Assembly: GCA_965247965.1 (NCBI GenBank)
Contig: OZ252053.1
Coordinates: 2,914,001-2,978,000, forward strand
Direction: 5' to 3'
DNA from: UBA7328 sp965247965
Lineage (GTDB): Bacteria; Bacteroidota; Bacteroidia; Chitinophagales; Saprospiraceae
Length of the DNA stretch: 64,000 bases
The position numbers and the translations under genes were made by a program. Of the stretch, positions 44,493-52,967 are shown one piece after another. Positions within the stretch are counted from its first letter, which is position 1, and every line of letters starts with the position of its first letter. The notes under the pieces are model-generated. The model was not told where the DNA came from, ran no database searches, and saw only the letters and a list, made by a program, of their open reading frames with translations.

Positions 44493-45386
44493 TTATTCCA
44501 GAGCTGCTGCTCCCCCAACAATCTCGGAGAGTTCCCTTGTGATTGCTTCTTGTCTCGCCTTGTTATAGGAAATCTTAAGGTCTTTGAGCATTTCCTTGGC
44601 ATTTTCGGTAGCCATACCCATGGCTGTCATTCGCGCACCGTGCTCGGATGCATGGGTATCAAGTAAGTATCGGTGAAGTGTCGTTTTTAGAATGGTTGGA
44701 ATGAGTTCGTCGAGCAGTTCTTTTTTACCCGGTTCGAATATGTAGTCCTGTCTTCTGGATTTTTTTGTATGCTTTTCGGACTCCATCTTTGTGACCGGTA
44801 AGAATTGTTCGGTCTGAGGAAATTGGGTTCCGGCATTTTTGAATCGCCCGTAACACACCGTTACAGCATCGTACTCTCCATTTTCGTAAGCTTCAATTGC
44901 CAATTGCCCTATTCGTGCTACATTATTAAAGCTCAAATCCGAAAAAATATCTACGTATTCTCCAATAATATTAACATCGCCGTATCTCTTTTTAAAATAT
45001 TCATGCCCTTTCTTGCCAACGCATAGAACGGATAGATTTCCACTTTTGAGCACATCCATAAAGCGTTCATTGATAGTTGCCACTGCTGCTTTGATAATAT
45101 TTGAATTAAATGCACCACAGAGTCCCCTATTTGATGTGACCACGATTACTAAAGCTTTTTCTACATCTCGTGCTTTTCTTAAAGATGCATCGGCATCCCC
45201 TTCGAGATGAGACATAATATTCTTGAGCATGGTATCCAATCTCTGCGAATAGGGCCTCATTTGCACAATCGCATCTTGCGCCCTTCTCAGCTTCGCAGCG
45301 GAGACCATTTTCATCGCATTTGTAATCTTTTGTGTGTTGACTACTGATGATATCCGCTCTCGTACTTCTTTTAGTTGACCGCTCAT
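44493..45386 (-). CDS. atpG: ATP synthase gamma subunit
   Basis: 297 residues, F1 central stalk. N-terminal KEVRERISSVVNTQKITNAMKMVSAAKLRRAQ and C-terminal GARMTAMGMATENAKEMLKDL ... ITRELSEIVGGAAAL are classic. The middle SRRQDYIFEPGKKELLDELIP is normal. Last gene of the atp operon; an IS1595 element lies 16 bases after it, so the operon's natural terminator may be displaced. Confidence 0.95.
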   Translation of the reverse strand: MSGQLKEVRERISSVVNTQKITNAMKMVSAAKLRRAQDAIVQMRPYSQRLDTMLKNIMSHLEGDADASLRKARDVEKALVIVVTSNRGLCGAFNSNIIKAAVATINERFMDVLKSGNLSVLCVGKKGHEYFKKRYGDVNIIGEYVDIFSDLSFNNVARIGQLAIEAYENGEYDAVTVCYGRFKNAGTQFPQTEQFLPVTKMESEKHTKKSRRQDYIFEPGKKELLDELIPTILKTTLHRYLLDTHASEHGARMTAMGMATENAKEMLKDLKISYNKARQEAITRELSEIVGGAAALE

Positions 45387-45398
45387 TTCCCTGTAGTA

Positions 45399-45485
45399 AT
45401 TAGGTGATTAGTTGAATAGTTAATTGGGCTGGAGGCAAGTAGAAAATTTTGGGAATGCTACCCCAATTAACCAATTATCTAATAC
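45399..45485. repeat. Inverted repeat between atpA and atpG
   Basis: GTTAATTGGG (45419-45428) faces CCCCAATTAAC (45461-45471), and outer parts TTAGGTGATTAG and AATTATCTAA also pair loosely. Similar AATTAACCAATTA palindromes are common in Bacteroidota intergenic DNA. Confidence 0.5.
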
Positions 45486-45498
45486 ACTTCTTAACTAT

Positions 45499-47082
45499 TT
45501 ATACGTATTGTTTTGCGAGTTCTGCGGCGGTAGATTTTACAGCATCTACTGCTGCATCCGTTAGTTTTCCTGATTTGAAATCTGCCAAGGCTTTGGAATT
45601 CTTTTTGTCCATAGCAGTGAGAAAATCTTCTTCAAAATCTTTGACTTTATCAACTGGAATATCCTTTAATAATCCATTTGTACCCAGGTAGATAATAGAA
45701 ACCTGTTTTTCTACAGGTACGGGAGAATATTGTGGCTGCTTCAGCACTTCTACATTTCGTTTTCCTTTTTCCAATACAGCCATTGTCGCAGCGTCAAGAT
45801 CAGAGCCGAATTTTGCAAATGCCTCCAAAGATCTGTATTGCGCTTGATCCAATTTTAATGTGCCGGCCACCTTTTTCATTGATTTTATCTGAGCATTTCC
45901 TCCTACTCGAGATACCGAAATACCCACATTTATAGCTGGTCGAACTCCTGCATTAAACAGGTTGGATTCCAGGAAAATTTGTCCATCCGTAATGGAAATC
46001 ACATTTGTCGGAATATAGGCAGATACGTCACCAGCTTGCGTTTCTATGATCGGCAGTGCTGTCAATGATCCCCCGCCTTTTACCAATCCGGATTTCTTAA
46101 GCGAATCGGGTAAGTCATTCATATTACGCGCGATATCATCGTTTTCGATAACCTTGGCAGCTCTTTCCAGCAGCTTTGAGTGGAGGTAGAAGACATCGCC
46201 GGGATAAGCTTCTCTGCCCGGTGGTCTTCTAAGCAAAAGCGAAACCTCCCTATACGCCACCGCTTGTTTCGAAAGGTCATCGTATACAATAAGGGCAGGC
46301 CTTCCGGTATCCCTGAAAAATTCGCCAATAGCCGCTCCCGCGTAGGGCGCATAATATTGAAGAGGCGCTGGATCGGCAGCTGAAGCAGAGACGATAACTG
46401 TATAGGCCATAGCTCCATTCTCTTCTAGCGCTTTAGCGACTTGAGCCACTGTTGATGACTTTTGACCGGATGCTACATAAATGCAGTATACAGGTTCGCC
46501 TCTTTCGTAAAATTCTTTTTGATTGATGATGGTGTCAATGGCGATCGCCGTTTTACCGGTCTGTCTATCACCAATAATCAATTCTCTCTGACCTCTACCA
46601 ATAGGAATCATCGCGTCAATGGCCTTAATACCCGTCTGTAGTGGTTCGCTAACGGGTTCTCTAAAAATTACACCTGGCGCCTTTCTTTCCAAAGGCATTT
46701 CGTACTTTTCGCCGCCAATCGATCCCTTGCCGTCAATAGGTTGTCCCAGTGAATTCACCACTCTTCCTAACATTCCTTCACCTACCTCAATAGAGGCGAT
46801 TTTCTTTGTTCTTCGCACCGTTGAACCCTCACGGATATTATCGCCGGGGCCAAGAAGAACCACACCGACATTATCCTCTTCCAGGTTGAGAGCGATGGCT
46901 TGCACACCTGTTTCGAATTCTACCAGTTCACCGGCCTGGACTTCGCTTAATCCATACACCCTGGCGATACCATCGCCAACTTCCAGCACAGTACCGATCT
47001 CTTCCAGCTCCACTTCAGTCTTAAATCCTGATAATTGCTGTTTTAATATTGCAGATATTTCATCTGGTTTGATACCTACCAT
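45499..47082 (-). CDS. atpA: ATP synthase alpha subunit
   Basis: 527 residues, nucleotide-binding F1 subunit. P-loop GDRQTGKTAIAID (about 170), ALIVYDDLSKQAVAYREVSLLLRRPPGREAYPGD is the alpha signature, and NVGISVSRVGGNAQ follows. Starts 10 bases after atpH, the one junction of this operon lacking a palindrome. Confidence 0.97.
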   Translation of the reverse strand: MVGIKPDEISAILKQQLSGFKTEVELEEIGTVLEVGDGIARVYGLSEVQAGELVEFETGVQAIALNLEEDNVGVVLLGPGDNIREGSTVRRTKKIASIEVGEGMLGRVVNSLGQPIDGKGSIGGEKYEMPLERKAPGVIFREPVSEPLQTGIKAIDAMIPIGRGQRELIIGDRQTGKTAIAIDTIINQKEFYERGEPVYCIYVASGQKSSTVAQVAKALEENGAMAYTVIVSASAADPAPLQYYAPYAGAAIGEFFRDTGRPALIVYDDLSKQAVAYREVSLLLRRPPGREAYPGDVFYLHSKLLERAAKVIENDDIARNMNDLPDSLKKSGLVKGGGSLTALPIIETQAGDVSAYIPTNVISITDGQIFLESNLFNAGVRPAINVGISVSRVGGNAQIKSMKKVAGTLKLDQAQYRSLEAFAKFGSDLDAATMAVLEKGKRNVEVLKQPQYSPVPVEKQVSIIYLGTNGLLKDIPVDKVKDFEEDFLTAMDKKNSKALADFKSGKLTDAAVDAVKSTAAELAKQYV

Positions 47083-47092
47083 TATTTCGTGT

Positions 47093-47626
47093 TTAACTAT
47101 TCGCTAATTCCTTTCTCAATTGATTGACTTGAGATCTTATGCTTGCATCATAGAGCTTGTCTCCCATTTCTAGGACATAACCTCCTAATATGGCTGGATC
47201 AGTGTGGGTTTCGATCTCCATTTTTCCGCTTCCATCGCCTAGTTTTTTCTTTATTTCATCTACAATCAAGACATCGACTTTGCTTGCCGTAGTTAGTCTC
47301 GCTGTCGATATATTGTTCAGGGTGTTGAATTGTGATATCACCTCTTTTACAATTTCAGATAAGATGGCCTCCCTCCCTTTTCTGGTAATGATATTTATGA
47401 ATTTCAGAGTCAGATCATCTACTTTCCCCTTAAATATTGCGGATAGAATGTTGATCTTTTTATCTGATTTGATAATCGGGCTTTTGAGCAACAGGACTAA
47501 ATCTCTGGATTCTAATGCACTCAGAAACATGCGAGAATCGTCAACAATTCTCTCAAGTTTCTTTTCTTCTTTCGCCAGATCTATGAGCGATTTTGCATAC
47601 CTGGTTGCTATACTGTGTGCCGACAT
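47093..47626 (-). CDS. atpH: ATP synthase delta subunit
   Basis: 177 residues, peripheral stalk/OSCP. Marks: IATRYAKSLIDLAKEE and the C-terminal HTDPAILGGYVLEMGDKLYDASIRSQVNQLRKEL. Positioned between atpF and atpA as expected. Confidence 0.93.
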   Translation of the reverse strand: MSAHSIATRYAKSLIDLAKEEKKLERIVDDSRMFLSALESRDLVLLLKSPIIKSDKKINILSAIFKGKVDDLTLKFINIITRKGREAILSEIVKEVISQFNTLNNISTARLTTASKVDVLIVDEIKKKLGDGSGKMEIETHTDPAILGGYVLEMGDKLYDASIRSQVNQLRKELANS

Positions 47627-47659
47627 AATTTCTTATTTCCTTCCAAATCAAAATTACTG

Positions 47660-47737
47660 GACCTGTTAGCTTTCCAGAAAAATACAGACCAAGTAAGGTC
47701 CAATTCTTTGCTCCAAAATATGACAACCTAACAGGTC
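47660..47737. repeat. Palindrome GACCTGTTAG...CTAACAGGTC between atpF and atpH
   Basis: Perfect 10-base arms (47660-47669, 47728-47737) and an inner GACC/GGTC pair. Same architecture and length (78 bases) as the palindrome at 18240-18317, with one arm base changed in compensating fashion. Confidence 0.65.
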
Positions 47738-47761
47738 GAATGGCCCGTGCCGTAAGCTGTC

Positions 47762-48277
47762 CTAATTCTGACTCATTTGATCCACTAACTCCTTCACAAA
47801 GGATTGTTGCTCCGTATCTGATTGTAGATTTTTTCTCAGAATTTTTTCAGCTATGTCTATGGCCATTGTCCCGACCTCTTTTTTTACTTCTTCGATGGCT
47901 ACATTTTTTTGGTTTTCAATTTCTCGTTGTGCACTTTCCACGATTTTACTCGCTTCCTCTTTCGCCTTTGTTTTAGCCTCTTTTATAATGCTGTTTTTGG
48001 TTTCCTTCGCTTCATTCAACAGTTTAGTCCTTTCTCCTCTTGCTTCCTGGAGCAATTGCTCATTTTTGACCTGAAGGTTTTGCATTTCCTCATGTGCCTT
48101 TTTTGCTTCATCCAAAGCTGCTTGGATATCATTTTTCCTTGTTTTCAGTGCCTCTGCTATTGGCCGAAAGGCAAATTTCCCTATAATGCCCCAAAACAAT
48201 CCAAAAATTATCGTCGTCCACAGAATAAGTCCTAAGTCAGGCTTGATGGGAGAAAAATCCACAAGTAGAGTCATCAT
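47762..48277 (-). CDS. atpF: ATP synthase b subunit
   Basis: 171 residues: one N-terminal membrane segment (LGLILWTTIIFGLFWGIIGKFAF) then a long Lys/Glu/Ala coiled coil (EALKTRKNDIQAALDEAKKAHEEM). Forms the peripheral stalk linking F0 to F1. Separated from atpE by ~390 bases that contain a strong hairpin. Confidence 0.93.
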   Translation of the reverse strand: MMTLLVDFSPIKPDLGLILWTTIIFGLFWGIIGKFAFRPIAEALKTRKNDIQAALDEAKKAHEEMQNLQVKNEQLLQEARGERTKLLNEAKETKNSIIKEAKTKAKEEASKIVESAQREIENQKNVAIEEVKKEVGTMAIDIAEKILRKNLQSDTEQQSFVKELVDQMSQN

Positions 48278-48669
48278 TTTTTTTGGTATTATTTTGTTAC
48301 CAACTTAATTCTAACAATAGTTCGTGAAGGATTTCGGCCAAATTCGAAGTGTTAACAGCAGTATCTTAAATTCAAGATTTTCTATAACGCTGATTATCAA
48401 GTATTTATGGCCTGCTTATTTGGCAATCCTATTAAAATGCAAGTTTCGGTTCAGACGATACTTTAGTTTTAATAATTTATCCATAATTCTAAGATTGAGT
48501 ATCAACGAGTTATGAAATATTTCCTTCACGGACTATTGTCTAATACTATTGTCATTAAAGCTTTCATTCTAAATGCAGCGACAGCGGGTTAAAACCACGC
48601 TGTTAATTTTACCGGAGTTGCAGCCACCCGCCACTAACTCCGGTAATAGGTTTTTTAGCTGCACTCTTC
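48278..48669. other. Long atpE-atpF spacer
   Basis: 392 bases without a gene, unusually long inside an atp operon. Contains the perfect hairpin at 48609-48646 and a smaller one at 48580-48600 (CAGCGGGTT/AACCACGCTG). The remaining ~290 bases are AT-rich and show nothing recognisable. Confidence 0.5.
48609..48646. repeat. Strong hairpin between atpE and atpF
   Basis: TTACCGGAGTT and AACTCCGGTAA form a perfect 11-base stem with a 16-base loop, 24 bases beyond the atpE stop codon. On the minus strand no T-tract follows, so it may stabilise or define an atpE 3' end rather than terminate fully; on the plus strand it is followed by GGTTTTTT. Confidence 0.65.
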
Positions 48670-48876
48670 TTATCCAACAAAGAATGAAAAGAGAATTGCG
48701 ATCAATGCGATTCCCTCCGCAAGGGCCGCCATGATGAACATATTCGCCCGGATGTCACCTATAGCTTCGGGTTGTCTTGCAATTGCCTCCAGGGCCTTTG
48801 CACCTACCAACCCTACGCCTATGCCTGCTCCGATTACAGCTAGTCCGGCACCAATTGCCGCTAGTGATCCAGTCAT
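48670..48876 (-). CDS. atpE: ATP synthase c subunit
   Basis: 68 residues, two membrane helices. GAGIGVGLVGAKALEAIARQPEA is the loop region and the ion-binding Glu54 lies in AALAEGIALIA. No Gln/Ser/Tyr pattern of sodium-binding rings is seen, so proton coupling is likely. Strong hairpins on both sides could let it be expressed above its neighbours, as the ring needs many copies. Confidence 0.95.
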   Translation of the reverse strand: MTGSLAAIGAGLAVIGAGIGVGLVGAKALEAIARQPEAIGDIRANMFIMAALAEGIALIAILFSFFVG

Positions 48877-48954
48877 AATAAAATATTTAGAATGTTAATC
48901 TTTATATAGTCATTCAAATCAGTCCGATATATTAGATTTCTTCACTTGGGCAAA

Positions 48955-49022
48955 GAGGTCAGAGACCTTTTGCCTGGATAATGCTTGTTTTAAGGACTTC
49001 ATCGCGAAGGTCTTCTGACCTC
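48955..49022. repeat. Inverted repeat between atpB and atpE
   Basis: GAGGTCAGAGACCTT (48955-48969) faces AAGGTCTTCTGACCTC (49007-49022), pairing at all but one bulged base. Confidence 0.65.
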
Positions 49023-49037
49023 TCGCGAATTTCCACT

Positions 49038-50414
49038 TCAATGGTCATGGTGCTCCTCAATAGCAGCACCGATATAACTTGCAGTCAAAATAGTAAATAC
49101 AAATGCCTGAATGAACGCCACTAATAATTCTATGGCCATCATAAACATCGTGAGCAAAATCGATCCTACCGCTGTGCCATAAGCCGCTCCGGCATTGGCA
49201 CCATTTTGCCCAAATACGAAAATCAAACCGACAAAAACTACAATGACCATATGACCTGCAGCGATATTTCCAAACAACCGAAACATGAGTGTAATTGGTT
49301 TTATGAACAAACCTAAAAACTCAACAGGCGTCATGATAAATTTAATGAACACGGGTATTCCCGGCATATTGAATATATGCTGCCAGTAGTGTTTGTTTCC
49401 ATTTATATTAGTCACTACAAAAGCCAAAACCGCCAAAACCAAAGTCACATTCAGATTGCCTGTCACATTGACTGCACCGAAAAACGGTATCAAGCCAAAT
49501 AGGTTGAATGCAAGAATGAAAAAGAATAAGGCCATAAGAAAGGGTTGAAATTTTTCCCATTTATCCCCCAAAAAAGGTTTGGCAACATCTTCTTGTATGA
49601 ATAAAAACATGGGTTCCATAATTGACTGCGCCCCCGCAGGGGCCATGCCTCTTCTTCGCTTATACGCCCTTGCCACAGTCATGAATAACCAACTGAGCAA
49701 GGCGACAACCAAAAGCATACTGAAGACATTCTTGGTAATAGAAAGATCGTGAAATGAAGTGAGACCTCCTCCGAACAATCCTCCGTCTAGCGTACTCTTT
49801 GGCTCACATTCGAATCTCGCATCCTTATGGCAGAGATATATAACTTCCTTGGCATCACCGTTTATTTCTTCTTCGACTGTAAATATGTTGTGCTTGCCTA
49901 TGTCTACCAATCCATTGGAAAAATTGGGATCCTTAATCCTTTTGGCGCTGCCTAGATAGAGTACATAGCCGTCGTAAGCGTAGGAACCGTTACCGTGGCC
50001 ATCCGCATGAAATTTAGCTGAAGAAAAAATATTTAGGCCTTCGCCGGACACGTAAAAAATACATGGCAGGGGAAAATGCCACGGGCCGATACTATAAATA
50101 TTTTGATCGCTAATGTGATGAAATGCGGTGCCTCCAGGATCAAATTCGGAATGATCATCATGATGAAATCCGCATGAGCTTGTTCCGTGTCCCTCACCTG
50201 TACCATGATCATCAGAGCCCTCTTCATGGCTATGAGATTCATGGGTATGCGAAGCCGCATCATGTGACACGTCGCTACCATCATGATGGTGCTCTTCTTG
50301 CCCGGTTTGCTTGTGGTCATGGGAACTGTTTTGTTGAGCAGTGAGTGAAAAGCTCAGCAAAACGCAGAAAAAAAAAGTATGAATAATGATGAAATCTAAT
50401 CGCACCAACCGCAT
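49038..50414 (-). CDS. atpB: ATP synthase a subunit with His-rich periplasmic extension
   Basis: 458 residues versus ~270 in E. coli. Residues 1-26 are a signal-like segment (LSFSLTAQ); 27-95 carry about 15 His with Asp/Glu/Ser (EEHHHDG, THESHSHEE); 95-215 look like a soluble domain. The conserved channel follows with five helices and the essential Arg in FIKPITLMFRLFGNIAAGH. The C-terminus is again EEHHDH. Long N-termini are known in Bacteroidota AtpB, but the His density suggests metal or proton handling. First gene of the operon; no atpI is seen upstream. Confidence 0.93.
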   Translation of the reverse strand: MRLVRLDFIIIHTFFFCVLLSFSLTAQQNSSHDHKQTGQEEHHHDGSDVSHDAASHTHESHSHEEGSDDHGTGEGHGTSSCGFHHDDHSEFDPGGTAFHHISDQNIYSIGPWHFPLPCIFYVSGEGLNIFSSAKFHADGHGNGSYAYDGYVLYLGSAKRIKDPNFSNGLVDIGKHNIFTVEEEINGDAKEVIYLCHKDARFECEPKSTLDGGLFGGGLTSFHDLSITKNVFSMLLVVALLSWLFMTVARAYKRRRGMAPAGAQSIMEPMFLFIQEDVAKPFLGDKWEKFQPFLMALFFFILAFNLFGLIPFFGAVNVTGNLNVTLVLAVLAFVVTNINGNKHYWQHIFNMPGIPVFIKFIMTPVEFLGLFIKPITLMFRLFGNIAAGHMVIVVFVGLIFVFGQNGANAGAAYGTAVGSILLTMFMMAIELLVAFIQAFVFTILTASYIGAAIEEHHDH

Positions 50415-50429
50415 TCTTTAAAATCGGCA

Positions 50430-50437
50430 CAAATGTA
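50430..50437 (-). promoter_or_regulatory. -7 box (TACATTTG) of the atp operon
   Basis: Minus-strand TACATTTG fits TAnnTTTG and lies about 15 bases before the atpB ATG, implying a very short leader. Confidence 0.5.
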
Positions 50438-50517
50438 TGTAATCGGGTGTTAAAAGAACGGAGGAGCGATTAAATTTTTACTTTATAATGATTCCAGATT
50501 GCTATCGCGCAAATTAA

Positions 50518-50869
50518 TGGAACACGGGTGACACGGATTTGACGGATGATCACAGATATGAAAGGAGAAATCCCTGCCCGAGGCAGGCGCATTGGCATCA
50601 ACCTTAGTTTAACTTATATTTTATTTATGAATATGTATTCTTTTGATTATTAACATTATACAGGCAAACATTGGACTGCCACATAGTGAAGAACTTTGAA
50701 TTTTCCTGCACTTTTGTTCTATGGTTAGATTCCCAAATATTAGGTTAAAACACAGGTAGTCAATTCTTTTTACATTGTTAATTGTCATATATGTTAAGTT
50801 AGAGTTGATGCATATGCGAGGCAGGCGGGCGTGTAAATCTGTCGCATCCGTTGTATCCGCGTTCTATTT
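50518..50869. repeat. AACACGGAT palindromic repeat, copy D, split by a MITE
   Basis: Left arm TGGAACACGGGTGACACGGA at 50518, right arm GTATCCGCGTTCTATTTTA ending near 50869; the MITE sits in the loop. Without it the repeat is ~115 bases. The rny stop codon overlaps its right end. Confidence 0.65.
50588..50817. mobile_element. 230-bp MITE, copy 2
   Basis: Same element as 17869-18098, differing at one base (C for T near position 50786). Flanked by GAGGCAGG at 50580-50587 and 50818-50825. Confidence 0.85.
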
Positions 50870-52530
50870 TACCTCGCAAACGCTGTAGCCCTCATCTCCC
50901 TGATTACCGTCACCTTCACCTGCCCGGGGTATTGCATTTCGTCTTGTATCTTTTGCGAGATCATGAAGGAAAGATCTTCGGCGTACTGATCGCTTACTTT
51001 TTCGCTTTCGACAACTACACGCAATTCTCTTCCGGCCTGAATAGCATATGCTTTTTGCACTCCATCGTATGACATGGCCAATTCCTCCAGCTCACCAATG
51101 CGATTCAAATAGCTTTCAAGAATCTCTCTTCGCGCTCCTGGCCGAGAGCCAGATATGGCATCACACGCCTGTACGATAGGCGAGATGATATTGTTCATTT
51201 CGATCTCGTCGTGGTGTGCGCCTACCGCATTTTGTACGACTGCATGTTCTTTGTATTTTTTACAAATTTCCATGCCCAGCAGCGCGTGGGAAAGATCAGA
51301 TTCCTCCTCAGCTACTTTGCCGATATCGTGGAGTAGACCACCGCGTTTGGCCATCTTAACTTGCTTGCTGCTCATTCCCAATTCCGATACCATTGCGGCG
51401 CAAAGTTTAGCTGTTTCAATAGAATGCTTCAACAGATTCTGACCATATGACGATCTAAAGCGCATTCTGCCCACAATCTTGATGAGATAGGGATCGAGGC
51501 CGTGAATGTCCAGATCAATAACGGTGCGTTCACCTATTTCTATGATCTGCTCGTTGAGTTGCTTTTGTACTTTGTTGACCACTTCTTCTATCGTAGCAGG
51601 GTGGATTCTTCCGTCGGCTACAAGACGTTGCAGCGAAAGACGACATATCTCCCTTCTTATAGGGTCAAAGCTTGAAATGACAATAGCTTCGGGCGTGTCG
51701 TCTACCACAAGTTCAGCTCCGGTTGCAGCCTCCAAAGCTCTAATATTTCGACCTTCTCGACCTATGATTTGTCCTTTTATGTCGTCCGTTTCGAGGTTAA
51801 ATACACTTACTGTATTTTCAATTGTATATTCCGAGCAGTGGCGTTGGATAGTTTGTATTACAATTTTTTTGGCTTCTTTATTCGCTGTAAGTCTGGTTTG
51901 TTCCAGGATTTGTTTTTCGAGCGCTAGTGCTTCAGTTTCTGATTTCGCCTTTACCGCCTCAAGTACAGATTCTTTGGCCTCTTCTTCAGTCATTTTTGAA
52001 ATGGTTTCGAGTTGCCTGATTATCTTTTCATTTGACTGATCGAGCTCCTCTTTTCTCTTGGCGACTATTCGCAATTGTTTGTCAAGATTTTCGCGAATAG
52101 TTTTTATTTCTGCTTCTTTGTGTTCGACCGATTCCAGTTTTGTTTTAAAATTTTCTTGTTTTTGATTCAATTCCTTTTCCAGGGCCTTCACCGTCATCTC
52201 GCGTTCTTTCATCTGAACGAGGTGATTAGATTTCTCTGCTTCAAAATTGCCTTTAAATGAATTAAATTTTTCTTTTGCTTCTTGTATTTTTCTTTGCTTG
52301 ATGCTCTCGTGTTTACTTTCGGCCTTTGACATTATTTTATCAGCCTTTGTCTCAGCTTCGGATACCATTCTTTGCGAGGTCACTTTGGCTTCTTGTATCG
52401 TCAGATCAGCCTTTTTATTCGTCTCATCTATCTTAGCCGAATGAGACTTTCTGATTATCGCATTCACTATTAAAAATGCAATGATTGCCCCAACAATCAA
52501 TCCGCCAATTAATCCTATACCTATCTCCAT
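50869..52530 (-). CDS. rny: Ribonuclease Y
   Basis: 553 residues, slightly longer than usual (~520). N-terminal membrane anchor (IGLIGGLIVGAIIAFLIV), coiled coil to ~200, KH domain (GQIIGREGRNIRALE) and HD domain with catalytic LLHDIGK and VGAHHDE. Endonuclease that starts mRNA decay at the membrane. A 7-base hairpin AAAGGTC/GACCTTT lies at 52557-52576 in its leader. RicT, a known partner family, is encoded at 21-22 kb. Confidence 0.95.
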   Translation of the reverse strand: MEIGIGLIGGLIVGAIIAFLIVNAIIRKSHSAKIDETNKKADLTIQEAKVTSQRMVSEAETKADKIMSKAESKHESIKQRKIQEAKEKFNSFKGNFEAEKSNHLVQMKEREMTVKALEKELNQKQENFKTKLESVEHKEAEIKTIRENLDKQLRIVAKRKEELDQSNEKIIRQLETISKMTEEEAKESVLEAVKAKSETEALALEKQILEQTRLTANKEAKKIVIQTIQRHCSEYTIENTVSVFNLETDDIKGQIIGREGRNIRALEAATGAELVVDDTPEAIVISSFDPIRREICRLSLQRLVADGRIHPATIEEVVNKVQKQLNEQIIEIGERTVIDLDIHGLDPYLIKIVGRMRFRSSYGQNLLKHSIETAKLCAAMVSELGMSSKQVKMAKRGGLLHDIGKVAEEESDLSHALLGMEICKKYKEHAVVQNAVGAHHDEIEMNNIISPIVQACDAISGSRPGARREILESYLNRIGELEELAMSYDGVQKAYAIQAGRELRVVVESEKVSDQYAEDLSFMISQKIQDEMQYPGQVKVTVIREMRATAFAR

Positions 52531-52967
52531 TTCAAAATATTTAATAAATGATCAATAAAGGTCACATTTGACCTTTGTTTCCGTATATAATAAAGAGGGC
52601 AAAAGAAGGAAGGACAATCAGAATTTAAAGATGAATGCGAGCTAGCATTCTTCCTAGATTGCTAATAGTATAGATAGCTTTTGGGCTTTACGTTTTCCTA
52701 ACCGCACAAAGGCCTGTTGACCTTCAATATCTATTCTATATATATTTTGATGTAGTCTTAAATCCTGAATCATCCGCGCACTTCTTTCTTCCACAATTCA
52801 TATTAGAACGCCAGAAATCTCGCGCTAATATATCGACCGAAATTACGTATTAATTTTTTAAAGATTAACAATTCAAGGATAAAGTAAGAATTACTCTTCT
52901 TATTCTTTATCGTAGAACCCCGACCCATGGAAATAGGGTCCTAATTGTAGCCAGCCGACTGCAACAT
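52531..52967. other. Spacer between pheT and rny
   Basis: 437 bases without a firm gene. A 39-codon minus-strand reading (MIQDLRLHQNIYRIDIEG ..., about 52649-52768) has no good ribosome site. Hairpins: GACCC/GGGTC near 52922-52940 and a longer AT-rich one at 52880-52913 (GATAAAG...CTTTATC), which could end pheT transcription. zapA, often found here in relatives, is not recognisable. Confidence 0.4.

Noticed and set aside
48609..48646. Hairpin as plus-strand terminator
   Set aside because: T-run exists on the plus strand but no plus-strand gene precedes it; more likely relevant to atpE/atpF mRNA.
49038..50414. AtpB as an unrelated zinc-transport protein
   Set aside because: The channel helices and essential Arg in the FRLFGN motif are clearly AtpB.
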